From: Janthinobacterium lividum
Lineage (GTDB): Bacteria; Pseudomonadota; Gammaproteobacteria; Burkholderiales; Burkholderiaceae_D
DNA: 64,000 nucleotides
Direction of reading: 5' to 3'
NCBI RefSeq assembly: GCF_023509035.1
Contig: NZ_CP075583.1
Location: 2,852,001-2,916,000, forward strand
Of this stretch, positions 54,431 through 63,715 are shown one piece after another. The translations under genes were made by a program, and so were the position numbers. The notes beneath the pieces are model-generated. The model was not told the origin of the DNA. It worked only from the letters and a program-made list of their open reading frames with translations, and ran no database searches. Position 1 is the first letter of the stretch; each line of letters starts with the position of its first letter.

Positions 54431-57069
54431 GCAATAACCTCAAGACACTGATCGCCAAACTGAATGACACGGCGCGCACGGCCGCCACCCGCGCCGCCGG
54501 CATCTGCGTGGGGCTGGGCCAGTACGAAGTCGATATCGAACACCTGTTCCTGGCGCTGCTGGAGCAGGAGCGCAGCGATTTCGTCACCATCGCGCGGCGC
54601 AGCGAAATCAGCCTGACGGCGCTGGAGGCGGACCTGCGCCGCGAGATTGGCGGCTTCAGGACGGGCAGTGCGCGCACGCCCGTGTTTTCGCCCCACTTGC
54701 CGCTGCTGTTCGAGCACGCCTGGTTGATCGCCTCGCTGGACACGGCGCAGCCAGGGCCCATCCGCAGCCGCCATCTTTTATTGGCGTTGCTGACGGAACC
54801 GGAACTGTCGCAGCTGGCCTACCGTGGCTCGAAGCTGTTCGCCCGTTTCAGCGTGGAGCAGCTGAAACACCATCCGGACAAGCTCACGGCGGGATCCGGC
54901 GAGGAGGAAAGCGCGGCGGTGCCGCGGCTTTCCGACACAGGCGACGATCCTGTTGCTACCCTGGCCAGCAAAACCCCGGCGCTGGACCAGTTCACCACCG
55001 ACCTGACGCAGCTGGCGCGCGACGGCAAGCTCGATCCGGTGATCGGCCGCGAGGCCGAGATACGCCAGGCCGTCGATATCCTGCTGCGTCGGCGCCAGAA
55101 CAATCCGATTCTCACGGGCGAGGCGGGCGTGGGCAAGACCGCCGTGGTGGAAGGCCTGGCCTTGCGCATCGCCGCAGGCGACGTGCCCGAGGTGCTGCAG
55201 GGCGCGCACATCCACGCGCTCGACATGGGCTTGCTGCAGGCTGGCGCCAGCGTGAAGGGAGAATTCGAAAGCCGTTTGAAGAATGTCATCGACGAGGTGA
55301 CGAAAAGCCCGCACCCCATCATCCTCTTCATCGACGAGGCGCATACCATGATAGGTGCCGGCGGCCAGGCGGGGCAGAACGATGCGGCCAATTTGCTGAA
55401 ACCGGCGCTGGCGCGCGGCGCCCTGCGCACCATCGCCGCCACCACCTGGAGCGAGTACAAAAAATATTTTGAAAAGGATGCGGCGCTGGCGCGGCGCTTC
55501 CAGGTGGTGAAGGTGGAGGAGCCCAGCGAAGACATCGCCTGCGCCATGCTGCGGGCCATGGCGCCGCTGATGGAGCGCCATTTCGGCATCCGCGTGCGCG
55601 ACGCCGCCATCGTCGAGGCGGTGCGCCTGTCGCACCGCTACATCAGCGGGCGCCAGCTGCCCGACAAGGCCATCAGCGTGCTCGATACGGCCTGCGCCAA
55701 GGTGGCGCTGGGCCAGTGCGCCGCGCCGGCGCAGCTGGAAAACGCGAACCGGCGCCAGGAACGCATTGGCGCGGAAATCGCCGCCCTGACCCGCGAGGCG
55801 GCCGATGGTGAAGCGCCCGGTAAGGCGGGCACCACGCGCCTGGCGCAACTGCGGCGCGAGCATGACGACGGGCAGGTACTGATCGCGGCGCTGGCGCAGC
55901 GCTGGGAGCGCGAAAAGGCGCTGGTGGTGCAGATCGGCGACTTGCGCGCGCAGCTGCGCGGCGAGCGGCCGGGCGAAATCGGTGCGGCGCGCCTGCTGGC
56001 GCTGAAGGAAGAACTGGCGGCCCTGCAGGGAGAAGCGCCGCTGTCGCCGCTGGAAGTCGATGCGCAGGTGGTGGCCGGCATCGTCGCCGGGTGGACCGGC
56101 ATCCCGCTGGGGAAAATGCTCAAGGACGAGATCCGCACGGTGCTGACGCTGGATGGGGCGCTGCGCGAACGGGTGCTGGGACAGGACCACGTCATCGAGG
56201 CGGTAACGCAGCGTGTGCGCACGGCGCGCGCCAGCCTGGACGACCCGAACAAGCCGCAAGCCGTGTTCCTGTTCACGGGCCCGTCCGGCACGGGCAAGAC
56301 GGAAACGGCGCTGGCGCTGGCCGATCTGCTGTATGGCGGCGAACGCAAGCTCATTACCATCAACATGAGCGAGTACCAGGAGGCGCACAGCGTGGCCGGC
56401 CTGAAAGGCTCGCCACCCGGCTATGTCGGCTATGGCGAAGGCGGCGTGCTGACGGAAGCCGTGCGGCGCCAGCCCTACACCGTGGTGCTGCTCGATGAAG
56501 CGGAAAAGGCCCATCCCGATGTGCTGGAACTATTCTTCCAGGTCTTCGATAAGGGCGTGCTCGATGATGCGGAAGGGCGCGAAGTCGATTTTCGCAACAC
56601 CATTATCATCGCCACCTCGAACCTGGGTTCGGGCGCCATGATGGCCGCCTGCCTGAACCGGGCGGCGCAAGACTTGCCCACGCCGGCCGCGCTGGAAGAA
56701 CTGGTGCGCCCGCAACTGGTGGCGCACTTCAAGCCGGCCCTGCTGGGACGCCTGAAGGTGCTGCCCTTCTATCCCCTGAACGATGCGGTGCTGGCCGAGA
56801 TCATTGCGCTGAAGCTGGCGAAGATAGGCGCGCGCATCGCGCGTAACCACCAGGCGCAGTTCAGCCATGACGCGGGCCTGGTCGACGCCGTGCTGGCGCG
56901 CTGCACCGAGGTCGATTCGGGCGCGCGCAATGTCGACCAGATCCTCAACGGCAGCCTGCTGCCGGCGATCGCCGAAGCGGTGCTGGCGCGCATGGCCGAA
57001 GGAGAGCCGGTCGCGTCCATCCGCGTCAGCGCCAGCAAGCAGGGACAGTTCAAATACGCGATCAAGTAA
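54427..57069 (+). CDS. tssH: type VI secretion system ATPase TssH (ClpV)
   Basis: ClpV disassembles and recycles the contracted sheath. The 880-residue AAA+ protein has an N-terminal Clp-N domain, a first nucleotide domain with Walker A LTGEAGVGKTAVVEG (about residue 228) and IILFIDEAHTMIG, a coiled-coil middle insertion (residues about 430-540), and a second domain with Walker A FLFTGPSGTGKTETAL (about residue 615) and VVLLDEAEKAHPDVLELF. The N-domain and arrangement match TssH rather than ClpB, and the gene neighbours confirm it. Confidence 0.97.
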   Translation: MSNNLKTLIAKLNDTARTAATRAAGICVGLGQYEVDIEHLFLALLEQERSDFVTIARRSEISLTALEADLRREIGGFRTGSARTPVFSPHLPLLFEHAWLIASLDTAQPGPIRSRHLLLALLTEPELSQLAYRGSKLFARFSVEQLKHHPDKLTAGSGEEESAAVPRLSDTGDDPVATLASKTPALDQFTTDLTQLARDGKLDPVIGREAEIRQAVDILLRRRQNNPILTGEAGVGKTAVVEGLALRIAAGDVPEVLQGAHIHALDMGLLQAGASVKGEFESRLKNVIDEVTKSPHPIILFIDEAHTMIGAGGQAGQNDAANLLKPALARGALRTIAATTWSEYKKYFEKDAALARRFQVVKVEEPSEDIACAMLRAMAPLMERHFGIRVRDAAIVEAVRLSHRYISGRQLPDKAISVLDTACAKVALGQCAAPAQLENANRRQERIGAEIAALTREAADGEAPGKAGTTRLAQLRREHDDGQVLIAALAQRWEREKALVVQIGDLRAQLRGERPGEIGAARLLALKEELAALQGEAPLSPLEVDAQVVAGIVAGWTGIPLGKMLKDEIRTVLTLDGALRERVLGQDHVIEAVTQRVRTARASLDDPNKPQAVFLFTGPSGTGKTETALALADLLYGGERKLITINMSEYQEAHSVAGLKGSPPGYVGYGEGGVLTEAVRRQPYTVVLLDEAEKAHPDVLELFFQVFDKGVLDDAEGREVDFRNTIIIATSNLGSGAMMAACLNRAAQDLPTPAALEELVRPQLVAHFKPALLGRLKVLPFYPLNDAVLAEIIALKLAKIGARIARNHQAQFSHDAGLVDAVLARCTEVDSGARNVDQILNGSLLPAIAEAVLARMAEGEPVASIRVSASKQGQFKYAIK

Positions 57070-57116
57070 GGCCATCCAATAACGCCATCAAGTAACGCCA
57101 CCCTGCGGAGAGCGCC

Positions 57117-58148
57117 ATGTTCAATCTGGAGCAGTTGCTGCACCCCGTCAGCGCCGTCAGTCCATGCGGCGATGACCTCACTTTCAGCCAGGAGCTCGAC
57201 GCCATCGCGCGCGCGCGCCAGCACGATGATCCCAGCCTGGACCAGGGCGAGTGGGTGACGGCGCTGAAGGAAGCCGACTGGCCTTTCGTGGCGACGCGCT
57301 GCGAACAGCTGATCGCAAGGAGCAGCAAGGATTTGCGCGTGGCCGTGTGGCTGGCCGAGGCGCACGCAAAAACGCGCCACTTCCGTGGCCTGGGCGATGG
57401 CTACGCGCTGCTGGCCGGCCTGTGCGAGCGTTACTGGGAGGGACTGTACCCGCCGGCGGAAGAGGGCGACCAGGAACAGCGCATCGGCAATGTATTCTGG
57501 CTGCTGTCACGCACGCCACAGCTGCTGCGCGAGATCCCGCTGACCGAAGGGACCGATGGCCTGTATGCACTGCAGGATTTCGATGCGGCGCGCCAGCGCG
57601 CGGCCGCCAGCCTGGCGCAGGGCGCAGCGGAACAGGGCTGGGGCGATACGCACCACGACGAAGGATCGACCCTGGCGCAGATGGAGGCGGCGCGGCAAAG
57701 GAACACGCGCGCATTTTCCGACCGCTTGCTGGCCGATGCACAATACTGCATGCAGTCGCTGCTGGCGTTCGAGCGCAGCGTCGATGCGCGTTTCGGCGCC
57801 GATGGCCCGAGTTTTCGCGCCGCGCGCGAAGCGCTGGAAAACGCCATTCATTTCATCGCGCCGCTGTCGCCTGGCGCGGACTTTGCCGGCACGCCGCCTG
57901 CCGCTGGCCAGGTCGCCGGCAGCAGCGGGGGCGCCATCGTGCAGCGCCAGCAGGCGCTGGCCCAGCTGCGCCAGGTGGCCGATTTTTTTCGCCGCACGGA
58001 GCCGCACAGTCCCGTCGCCTACCTGGCCGACAAGGCCGCCAGCTGGGGCGAGCTGCCGCTGCACCTGTGGCTGCGCGCCGTCGTGAAGGACGCCGGCACC
58101 CTGGCGCAGCTCGACGAGATGCTGGGTACGAACAGCGCAAACGGATGA
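57117..58148 (+). CDS. tssA: type VI secretion system protein TssA
   Basis: TssA primes assembly of tube and sheath. The 343-residue protein has the ImpA N-terminal domain with SAVSPCGDDLTFSQELDAI, RCEQLIARSSKDLRVAVWLAEAHAKTRHFRGLGDGYALLAGL and ERYWEGLYPPAEEGD. The C-terminal domain has FRRTEPHSPVAYLADKAASWGELPLHLWL, the short VasJ-type end. It is the last T6SS gene; the next gene, 33 bases on, is unrelated. Confidence 0.94.
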   Translation: MFNLEQLLHPVSAVSPCGDDLTFSQELDAIARARQHDDPSLDQGEWVTALKEADWPFVATRCEQLIARSSKDLRVAVWLAEAHAKTRHFRGLGDGYALLAGLCERYWEGLYPPAEEGDQEQRIGNVFWLLSRTPQLLREIPLTEGTDGLYALQDFDAARQRAAASLAQGAAEQGWGDTHHDEGSTLAQMEAARQRNTRAFSDRLLADAQYCMQSLLAFERSVDARFGADGPSFRAAREALENAIHFIAPLSPGADFAGTPPAAGQVAGSSGGAIVQRQQALAQLRQVADFFRRTEPHSPVAYLADKAASWGELPLHLWLRAVVKDAGTLAQLDEMLGTNSANG

Positions 58149-58181
58149 CGGCGTTGGCCCCTTCCATGCTACTCTTCGGGC

Positions 58182-58982
58182 ATGTCCAGAATGCTCATTT
58201 TGCCTGCCGCGCTATGCCTGTTCATCGCTGCCGGCGTGCAGGCCGGGACTGCGGTGCCGCTGGTGATTTATGGCGACGATGACTATCCGCCGTACTCCTA
58301 CGTTGAAAACGGCCAGATCAAAGGCATTTATACGGAGATCGTGCGCGAAGCAACGCAATCGATGCCGCAGTATGCGGTGCAGCTGCGTCCCGTGCCCTGG
58401 AAGCGGGGCGTGCTGATGCTGCAGACGGGTGAGGCCTTCGCCCTGTATCCGCCGTATTCGTGGCGCAGCGAGCGGCCGTACGTGCGCTATTCCGTGCCGC
58501 TGCTGATGGAGCAGCTGGTGGTGCTGTGCAACCAGGACGTGCTGGCCAAGCGCAAGCTGCAGCAGTGGCCCGCCGATTACGCTGGCCTGCACATTGGCGT
58601 GAACGCGGGGTTTTTGCTGGGCGATGCGAAGCAGATGGCAGCCCTGCAAGCGTCCAACATCGTTTTCGATACGGCCAAGGGCACGCGCACGAATCTGCTC
58701 AAGCTGATGCGCGGGCGTATCGATTGCTATGTCAGCGACCGCCTGTCGGCGCAGTGGGAATTGCAGCGCATCCGGCGCGAGGGTCCGCCGGCTACGCCGA
58801 TGCAGGCGATACAGGAAACCGCGCAGCTGGCCAGCCAGCAGGGCCACCTGGGTTTTACGGAGCGCCGGCCTGTCGCCTACCCTTATCGCGATGACTTTAT
58901 CGAACAATTCAATGCCGCCATCGTGCGCATGCAGAACAATGGCGCGATTCGCCGCATCGTCGATCGTGCGCTGCAACCCTGA
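58182..58982 (+). CDS. periplasmic solute-binding protein (SBP family 3-like)
   Basis: A 266-residue exported protein. A signal peptide of about 21 residues ends in VQAGTA. The mature protein shows the amino-acid-type binding fold: LVIYGDDDYPPYSYVENGQIKGIYTEIV, VPWKRGVLMLQTGEA, SERPYVRYSVPLL, and the end FIEQFNAAIVRMQNNGAIRRIVDRAL. Stand-alone members of this kind occur without an ABC transporter, as here. The ligand is unknown. ATG 58191 is an alternative start. Confidence 0.85.
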   Translation: MSRMLILPAALCLFIAAGVQAGTAVPLVIYGDDDYPPYSYVENGQIKGIYTEIVREATQSMPQYAVQLRPVPWKRGVLMLQTGEAFALYPPYSWRSERPYVRYSVPLLMEQLVVLCNQDVLAKRKLQQWPADYAGLHIGVNAGFLLGDAKQMAALQASNIVFDTAKGTRTNLLKLMRGRIDCYVSDRLSAQWELQRIRREGPPATPMQAIQETAQLASQQGHLGFTERRPVAYPYRDDFIEQFNAAIVRMQNNGAIRRIVDRALQP

Positions 58983-59002
58983 TTCCAGTTATGGGGAAGA
59001 CC

Positions 59003-59515
59003 ATGAAAAAACTGCTGTTCCTGAGTGTGCTTGTGCTGGCCGGCTGTGTGGGCCGGCCCGAGAATATTCATCCCGTCAATAACTTTGACACGACCCGCTA
59101 TCTTGGGAAGTGGTATGAAATCGCGCGCCTCGATCATTCCTTCGAACGGGGCCTGAGCCATGTGACGGCCGAGTATAGTCTGCGACAGGATGGCGGCCTG
59201 AAAGTGCTCAATCGCGGCTACAAGGATGCGGACGCTATCTGGAAGGAAGCGGAAGGCAAGGCGTATTTCGTAGACAAGAAAGACGTGGGCTACCTGAAAG
59301 TGTCGTTTTTTGGCCCCTTCTATGGTTCCTACATCGTTTTTGATTCGGACCAGCAAAATGACAGCTATTCCATGATCAGTGGCCCCGACAAGTCGTACTT
59401 CTGGTTGCTGTCGCGCACGCCAGCCATGGATCCGGCCTTGCAGCAGCGCCTGATCGAGAAAGCCCGTGGCCTGGGTTTCGATACATCAAAATTGATCTAC
59501 GTGAAACAAAACTGA
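59003..59515 (+). CDS. lipocalin family lipoprotein (Blc-like)
   Basis: A 170-residue bacterial lipocalin. The signal MKKLLFLSVLVLAGC has a clear lipobox with Cys at 15. The lipocalin motif YLGKWYEIARLDHSFERG follows near residue 34, and FWLLSRTP and IEKARGLGFDTSKLIYV are family marks. Blc proteins bind lysophospholipids or fatty acids at the outer membrane. The ATG at 59003 is chosen since it starts the signal peptide directly after GGGGAAG; ATG 58991 adds four residues. Confidence 0.93.
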   Translation: MKKLLFLSVLVLAGCVGRPENIHPVNNFDTTRYLGKWYEIARLDHSFERGLSHVTAEYSLRQDGGLKVLNRGYKDADAIWKEAEGKAYFVDKKDVGYLKVSFFGPFYGSYIVFDSDQQNDSYSMISGPDKSYFWLLSRTPAMDPALQQRLIEKARGLGFDTSKLIYVKQN

Positions 59516-59779
59516 GCTTGCCTGCCTGCCGCCCGTTCGTGGCGGCATAGCGCCTTCTGGTTGTTGCTTTTCTGCATGTTATTTCTTGCCATACCACGCT
59601 GATTCACTCACAATCTGCTACAAAGTAGTGCGCTGCTGCGTGCTGCCATTTTGGTGACGCGGCTAACCTTGCGCCACCGTTCGTGATTGCCGCACGGCAG
59701 ATGCCTACTATCTTGATACGTAGCAGTAGGTCGGTTTCGTGGCGTCTGTGCATTGTTTTTTTCAGATAGGAATCACGCA

Positions 59780-61543
59780 ATGAAAAACCTCAAAATCGGT
59801 GTACGTCTCGGTGGCGGTTTTGCCGCCGTCCTGTTCCTGTTGACGACCTTGACCGTGGTGGGCATCGTGCAGATGCAAAGCGCCAGCAAGGAAACTGATG
59901 CGCTTGTCAACGTCAAGGTGCGCAATGAGCGCCTGATCGCTGAATGGACCAAGGTCATCGAGGTGAACGCGGCGCGCACGGCGGCCGCCTGGAAAGTCAG
60001 CGATCCCGAACACCAGAAGCAGTTTGAACAGGAAATGGCGGTGTCGTCGGCACGCGCCACGGAAATCCAGAACGACATCGGCAAGAGCGAGCTGAGCGCC
60101 GAAGAGCAGGCGTTGTACCAGGACGTGCTGAGTACGCGCAAGGCCTATACGGAAGTGCGCAAGAATGTCTTCAAGGCCAAGAATGCGGGCGACCTGGAAC
60201 TGGGCAAGCGCCTGTACGAAGGCGACATGGCCGTCAAGCGCGACATCTACCTGGCGGCGCTGAAGAAGCTGGAAGTGCTGGAAGCCAGATTGCTCGATGA
60301 AACGGCTGCGCAAATCCGTTCGCGCTACGAAAATGGCCGTTTGCTGCTGATCTCGCTGGGCGTGGTTGCCATCTTGCTGGGTATCGCTTGCGCGTACTGG
60401 ATCACGCGCTCGATCACGCGTCCCATCACGCGCGCTGTCGAGGTGGCGGAAGCCGTTTCCGCTGGCGACCTGACCAGCCATATCGTCGTGGAAAGCCGCG
60501 ATGAAACGGGGCAATTGATGCATGCGCTGAAAAACATGAACGATAAACTGGTCAGTATCGTCGGCCAGGTGCGCGCCGGCACCGAATCCATCAGCACGGC
60601 GTCGAGCGAAATCGCCGCTGGCAACCTGGACTTGTCGTCGCGCACGGAAGAACAGGCCAGTTCCCTGGAAGAGACGGCGTCTTCCATGGAAGAGCTGACC
60701 TCCACCGTGAAACTCAACGCGGACAATGCCCGCAGCGCCAATCAGCTGGCCATCGACGCCTCGCAGATCGCCAGCAAGGGTGGCGTGGTGGTCTCGGAAG
60801 TGGTCAGCACCATGGGCTCGATCAACGATTCCTCGCGCAAGATTGTCGACATCATCAGCGTCATCGACGCCATCGCCTTCCAGACGAATATCCTGGCCCT
60901 GAACGCGGCCGTGGAAGCGGCCAGGGCTGGCGAGCAGGGCCGCGGTTTTGCCGTCGTGGCCTCCGAGGTGCGCAACCTGGCGCAGCGTTCCAGCGCGGCG
61001 GCCAAGGAAATCAAGGGCTTGATCGACGATTCCGTGCAAAAGGTCGAGGCCGGTTCGCAATTGGTGGACAAGGCTGGCCGCACCATGGATGAGATTGTGC
61101 AAAGCATCAGCCATGTAACACAGATCATGAACCAGATCACCGACGCCAGCGATGAACAGCGCGCCGGCATCGAGCAAGTCAACCAGGCCATCGGCCAGAT
61201 GGACCAGGTGACGCAGCAAAACGCGGCCTTGGTGGAGGAGGCGGCCGCGGCGGCCGAATCCATGCAGGAACAGGCGGCGAAGCTGGCCGACGTGGTGGGT
61301 TTGTTCAAGCTCGATGCAACGCAGCAATATGAGACCGCCAGTGCTAGTGCTTCCGTGACGGCGTCTGCGCCAGCTGCCACGCGACCTGCCATGCGGCCCG
61401 CCATCCAGCCTGCCAAACACCGCGCGCCAGCACCAGCCGTGACTGCACCCGCGCCGGGCAAGGTGGCGCAAGCGGAAGCTGTGCGCACACGCACGCCGAA
61501 GACGCCGGTGGCGTCTGGCGCCGACGAATGGGAAGAGTTTTAA
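59780..61543 (+). CDS. methyl-accepting chemotaxis protein
   Basis: A 587-residue transmembrane chemoreceptor. It has TM1 at residues 11-33, a periplasmic four-helix-bundle sensor (4HB_MCP), TM2 at about 190-210 ([21 protein letters not shown]), a HAMP domain, and a cytoplasmic coiled coil with the signalling tip [35 protein letters not shown]-rich methylation segments flank the tip. The C-terminus is a low-complexity Ala/Pro linker ending EWEEF, which matches the xWxxF tether for CheR. Ligand not predictable. The ATG at 59780 is used; the open frame begins 27 bases earlier. Confidence 0.95.
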   Translation: MKNLKIGVRLGGGFAAVLFLLTTLTVVGIVQMQSASKETDALVNVKVRNERLIAEWTKVIEVNAARTAAAWKVSDPEHQKQFEQEMAVSSARATEIQNDIGKSELSAEEQALYQDVLSTRKAYTEVRKNVFKAKNAGDLELGKRLYEGDMAVKRDIYLAALKKLEVLEARLLDETAAQIRSRYENGRLLLISLGVVAILLGIACAYWITRSITRPITRAVEVAEAVSAGDLTSHIVVESRDETGQLMHALKNMNDKLVSIVGQVRAGTESISTASSEIAAGNLDLSSRTEEQASSLEETASSMEELTSTVKLNADNARSANQLAIDASQIASKGGVVVSEVVSTMGSINDSSRKIVDIISVIDAIAFQTNILALNAAVEAARAGEQGRGFAVVASEVRNLAQRSSAAAKEIKGLIDDSVQKVEAGSQLVDKAGRTMDEIVQSISHVTQIMNQITDASDEQRAGIEQVNQAIGQMDQVTQQNAALVEEAAAAAESMQEQAAKLADVVGLFKLDATQQYETASASASVTASAPAATRPAMRPAIQPAKHRAPAPAVTAPAPGKVAQAEAVRTRTPKTPVASGADEWEEF

Positions 61544-61614
61544 GCGCAGATTCCCCTTGGCATGGCGCGGGCGCTACAATCGCGGCTTGAAGACAGCCGC
61601 GAACGCGCTCCGCC

Positions 61615-62297
61615 ATGACCACCCGCCGTACCTCCAGCCCTACCTCCAGCCCTACCGCTGCATTGTCCCCCTGGCTGAACCGGCCAAACGCGCGCGCTGC
61701 CCAGCCTGCCTGCGCGCTGTATCCAGTTGCATCTGCCGCTGGGTCGCCCCCGTTGCCCACGCGGTGGACGTGCTGATCCTGCAGCATCCGCTGGAAGTCC
61801 ACAATGCCAAAGGCAGCGCCCGTTTGCTGCACCTGAGCCTGCCCAACAGCCGCTTGCTGACGGGCGAGCAGTTTGCCCCGGATACGCTCGCCGAATTGCT
61901 GGCCGACAAGCACACCGTGCTGCTGTACCCGGATACGCCCGGCGACCGTTCGCTGGGCATCGCGCCGCCGCCAGCGCTCGACCCTGCCATTTTGCTCGAT
62001 CCCGCCCGCTTGCGGCTGGTGGTGCTGGACGCCACCTGGCGCAAGAGCCGCAAGATGCTGTATCTGAATCCCCCTTTGCAACAACTGCCGCGCCTGCCTC
62101 TGCGCGATACGCCCGCTTCCCATTACCTGATTCGCAAGGCGCATGCGCCAGACCAGTTATCGACCCTGGAAGCGACGTGCTATGCCCTGATGCAGTTGGA
62201 GCAGGACGCGCCTCGCTTTGTTCCCCTGATCACGGCATTTGACGGCTTTGTCGCACAGCAGTTGAGTTATGTCATGCCGCATGGTGAAAAAGCGTGA
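61615..62297 (+). CDS. DTW-domain tRNA-uridine aminocarboxypropyltransferase, N-terminus uncertain
   Basis: DTW enzymes add an aminocarboxypropyl group from SAM to uridine in tRNA. The zinc-like Cys cluster RARCPACLRAVSSCICRW opens the conserved part, with LLYPDTPGD and the family motif VVLDATWRKSRKM (D-A-T-W) following, and RLPLRDTPASHYLIRK. This frame has no good start: the only ATG nearby (61615) is in another frame and encodes MTTRRTSSPTSS. A single extra C in the run of five at 61667-61671 would join them as AALSPLAEPAKRARCP. Alternatively translation starts at a TTG further upstream. The enzyme call is firm; the 5' end is not. Confidence 0.75.
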
Positions 62298-62344
62298 AAC
62301 GGCATCACCGTAGCCCTTGATCTTGCCCGCACAGCGGCATAGTA

Positions 62345-62364
62345 TACTGTACGTATATACAGTT
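62345..62364. promoter_or_regulatory. LexA (SOS) box upstream of the radical SAM gene
   Basis: TACTGTACGTATATACAGTT contains a perfect CTGT-N8-ACAG core (62347-62362) with an AT-rich centre, close to the known LexA consensus TACTGTATATATATACAGTA. It lies 14 bases before the chosen start codon at 62378 and overlaps the probable -10. No second copy was seen near uvrB. Confidence 0.88.
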
Positions 62365-62377
62365 AATGAGGCCGTTC

Positions 62378-63568
62378 ATGAAAGCAATCATTCCAGAGCA
62401 CGATGACAGCTTCGCCGGGCAAGCCATGTTGCCGCCGCAATCGCTGAAAGCCCAAAAGGGCCGTGGAGCCGTCTCGAACCTGCAAGGGCGCTACGAGGCG
62501 CATGCGCGCGCCGGTTTCGACGATGGCTGGAACGTGGGCGGCCTGGACGGGGCGGAGGGGGAGGCGGCAGCTCCGGGCTGGAAAACGCAGGTCACCGACG
62601 AGCAGGCGCGCACCATCCTCACGCGCAACGCTTCACCCGATTTGCCGTTCAATGTATCGCTCAATCCGTACCGGGGTTGCGAACACGGTTGCATTTATTG
62701 CTTTGCCCGTCCCACGCACAGCTATCTGGGCCTGTCGCCTGGGCTGGACTTCGAAAGCCGCATCTACGCCAAGGTGAACGCCCCCGAACTCTTGCGGCGT
62801 GAACTGGCCAAGCCATCGTATGTGCCCGAACCGATCGCCCTGGGCGTCAATACCGATGCGTATCAGCCGTGCGAACGCGAACGGCAGTTGACGCGGCGCG
62901 TGCTGGAAGTGCTGCACGAGTGCGACCACCCCGTGGCGCTGATCACGAAATCGTCGCTGATCGAGCGCGATATCGATATTTTGGCGCCCATGGCGGCCAA
63001 GCGCCTAGCCGCCGTGGCCATCACTGTCACCACGCTCGACCCGGCCATCGCGCGCACGCTGGAACCGCGCGCGGCCGCCCCGGCGCGGCGCTTGCGCACC
63101 ATCCGCACCCTGACCGAGGCGGGCATCCCCGTGGGCGTGAGCATCGCGCCCATCATTCCCTTTGTCACGGAACCGGAAATCGAGCAACTGCTTGAAGCCG
63201 TGCGCGACGCGGGCGCCATCCACGCCCATTACGTGGTGCTGCGCCTGCCGTGGGAAGTGAGTCCGCTGTTCCAGCAATGGCTGGAAGCGCATTTCCCGGA
63301 ACGGGCCCAGCGCGTGATGAACCGGGTACGCGAAATGCGTGGCGGCAAGGATTACGACAGCGCGTTCGGCGCGCGCATGCGGGGCGAAGGCGTGTGGGCC
63401 GACCTCATTCGCCAGCGTTTCGAGAAAGCTGTGCACCGGCTGGGGCTGCACGGCAAGGGTGGCCGCTTCAAGCAGCTCGATTGCACGCAGTTCCGCCGTC
63501 CGTTGGTGGTGCCGCCGCTGGGCGCGAAAGTGAAAAATGGCAATGCGGGGCAGCTGGATCTGTTTTGA
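62378..63568 (+). CDS. PA0069-family radical SAM protein, probably SOS-controlled
   Basis: A 396-residue radical SAM enzyme. The cluster-binding motif CEHGCIYC (CxxxCxxC) is near residue 102, within LNPYRGCEHGCIYCFARPTH, characteristic of the PA0069/Rv2578c group related to spore photoproduct lyase. ALGVNTDAYQPCERE, ITKSSLIERDIDIL and VGVSIAPIIPFV are further family marks. The target is not known; a LexA box in the promoter argues for DNA damage. ATG 62378 is chosen because GAGG lies six bases before it; ATG 62366 lacks a site. Confidence 0.92.
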   Translation: MKAIIPEHDDSFAGQAMLPPQSLKAQKGRGAVSNLQGRYEAHARAGFDDGWNVGGLDGAEGEAAAPGWKTQVTDEQARTILTRNASPDLPFNVSLNPYRGCEHGCIYCFARPTHSYLGLSPGLDFESRIYAKVNAPELLRRELAKPSYVPEPIALGVNTDAYQPCERERQLTRRVLEVLHECDHPVALITKSSLIERDIDILAPMAAKRLAAVAITVTTLDPAIARTLEPRAAAPARRLRTIRTLTEAGIPVGVSIAPIIPFVTEPEIEQLLEAVRDAGAIHAHYVVLRLPWEVSPLFQQWLEAHFPERAQRVMNRVREMRGGKDYDSAFGARMRGEGVWADLIRQRFEKAVHRLGLHGKGGRFKQLDCTQFRRPLVVPPLGAKVKNGNAGQLDLF

Positions 63569-63715
63569 ATTAAACCGCCGTCAGCGCCGAGGCTGCAGGG
63601 CCGTGCTCACAAGTTGAAATGCGGGAGGGGGAGCGGTGCTCGGCAGCTAGGGGCATGCAGCCGGTCGCCGGGCGTGGCGCATCGCCGTCTGGGAACCCGG
63701 AAACAGGGACTGGTC

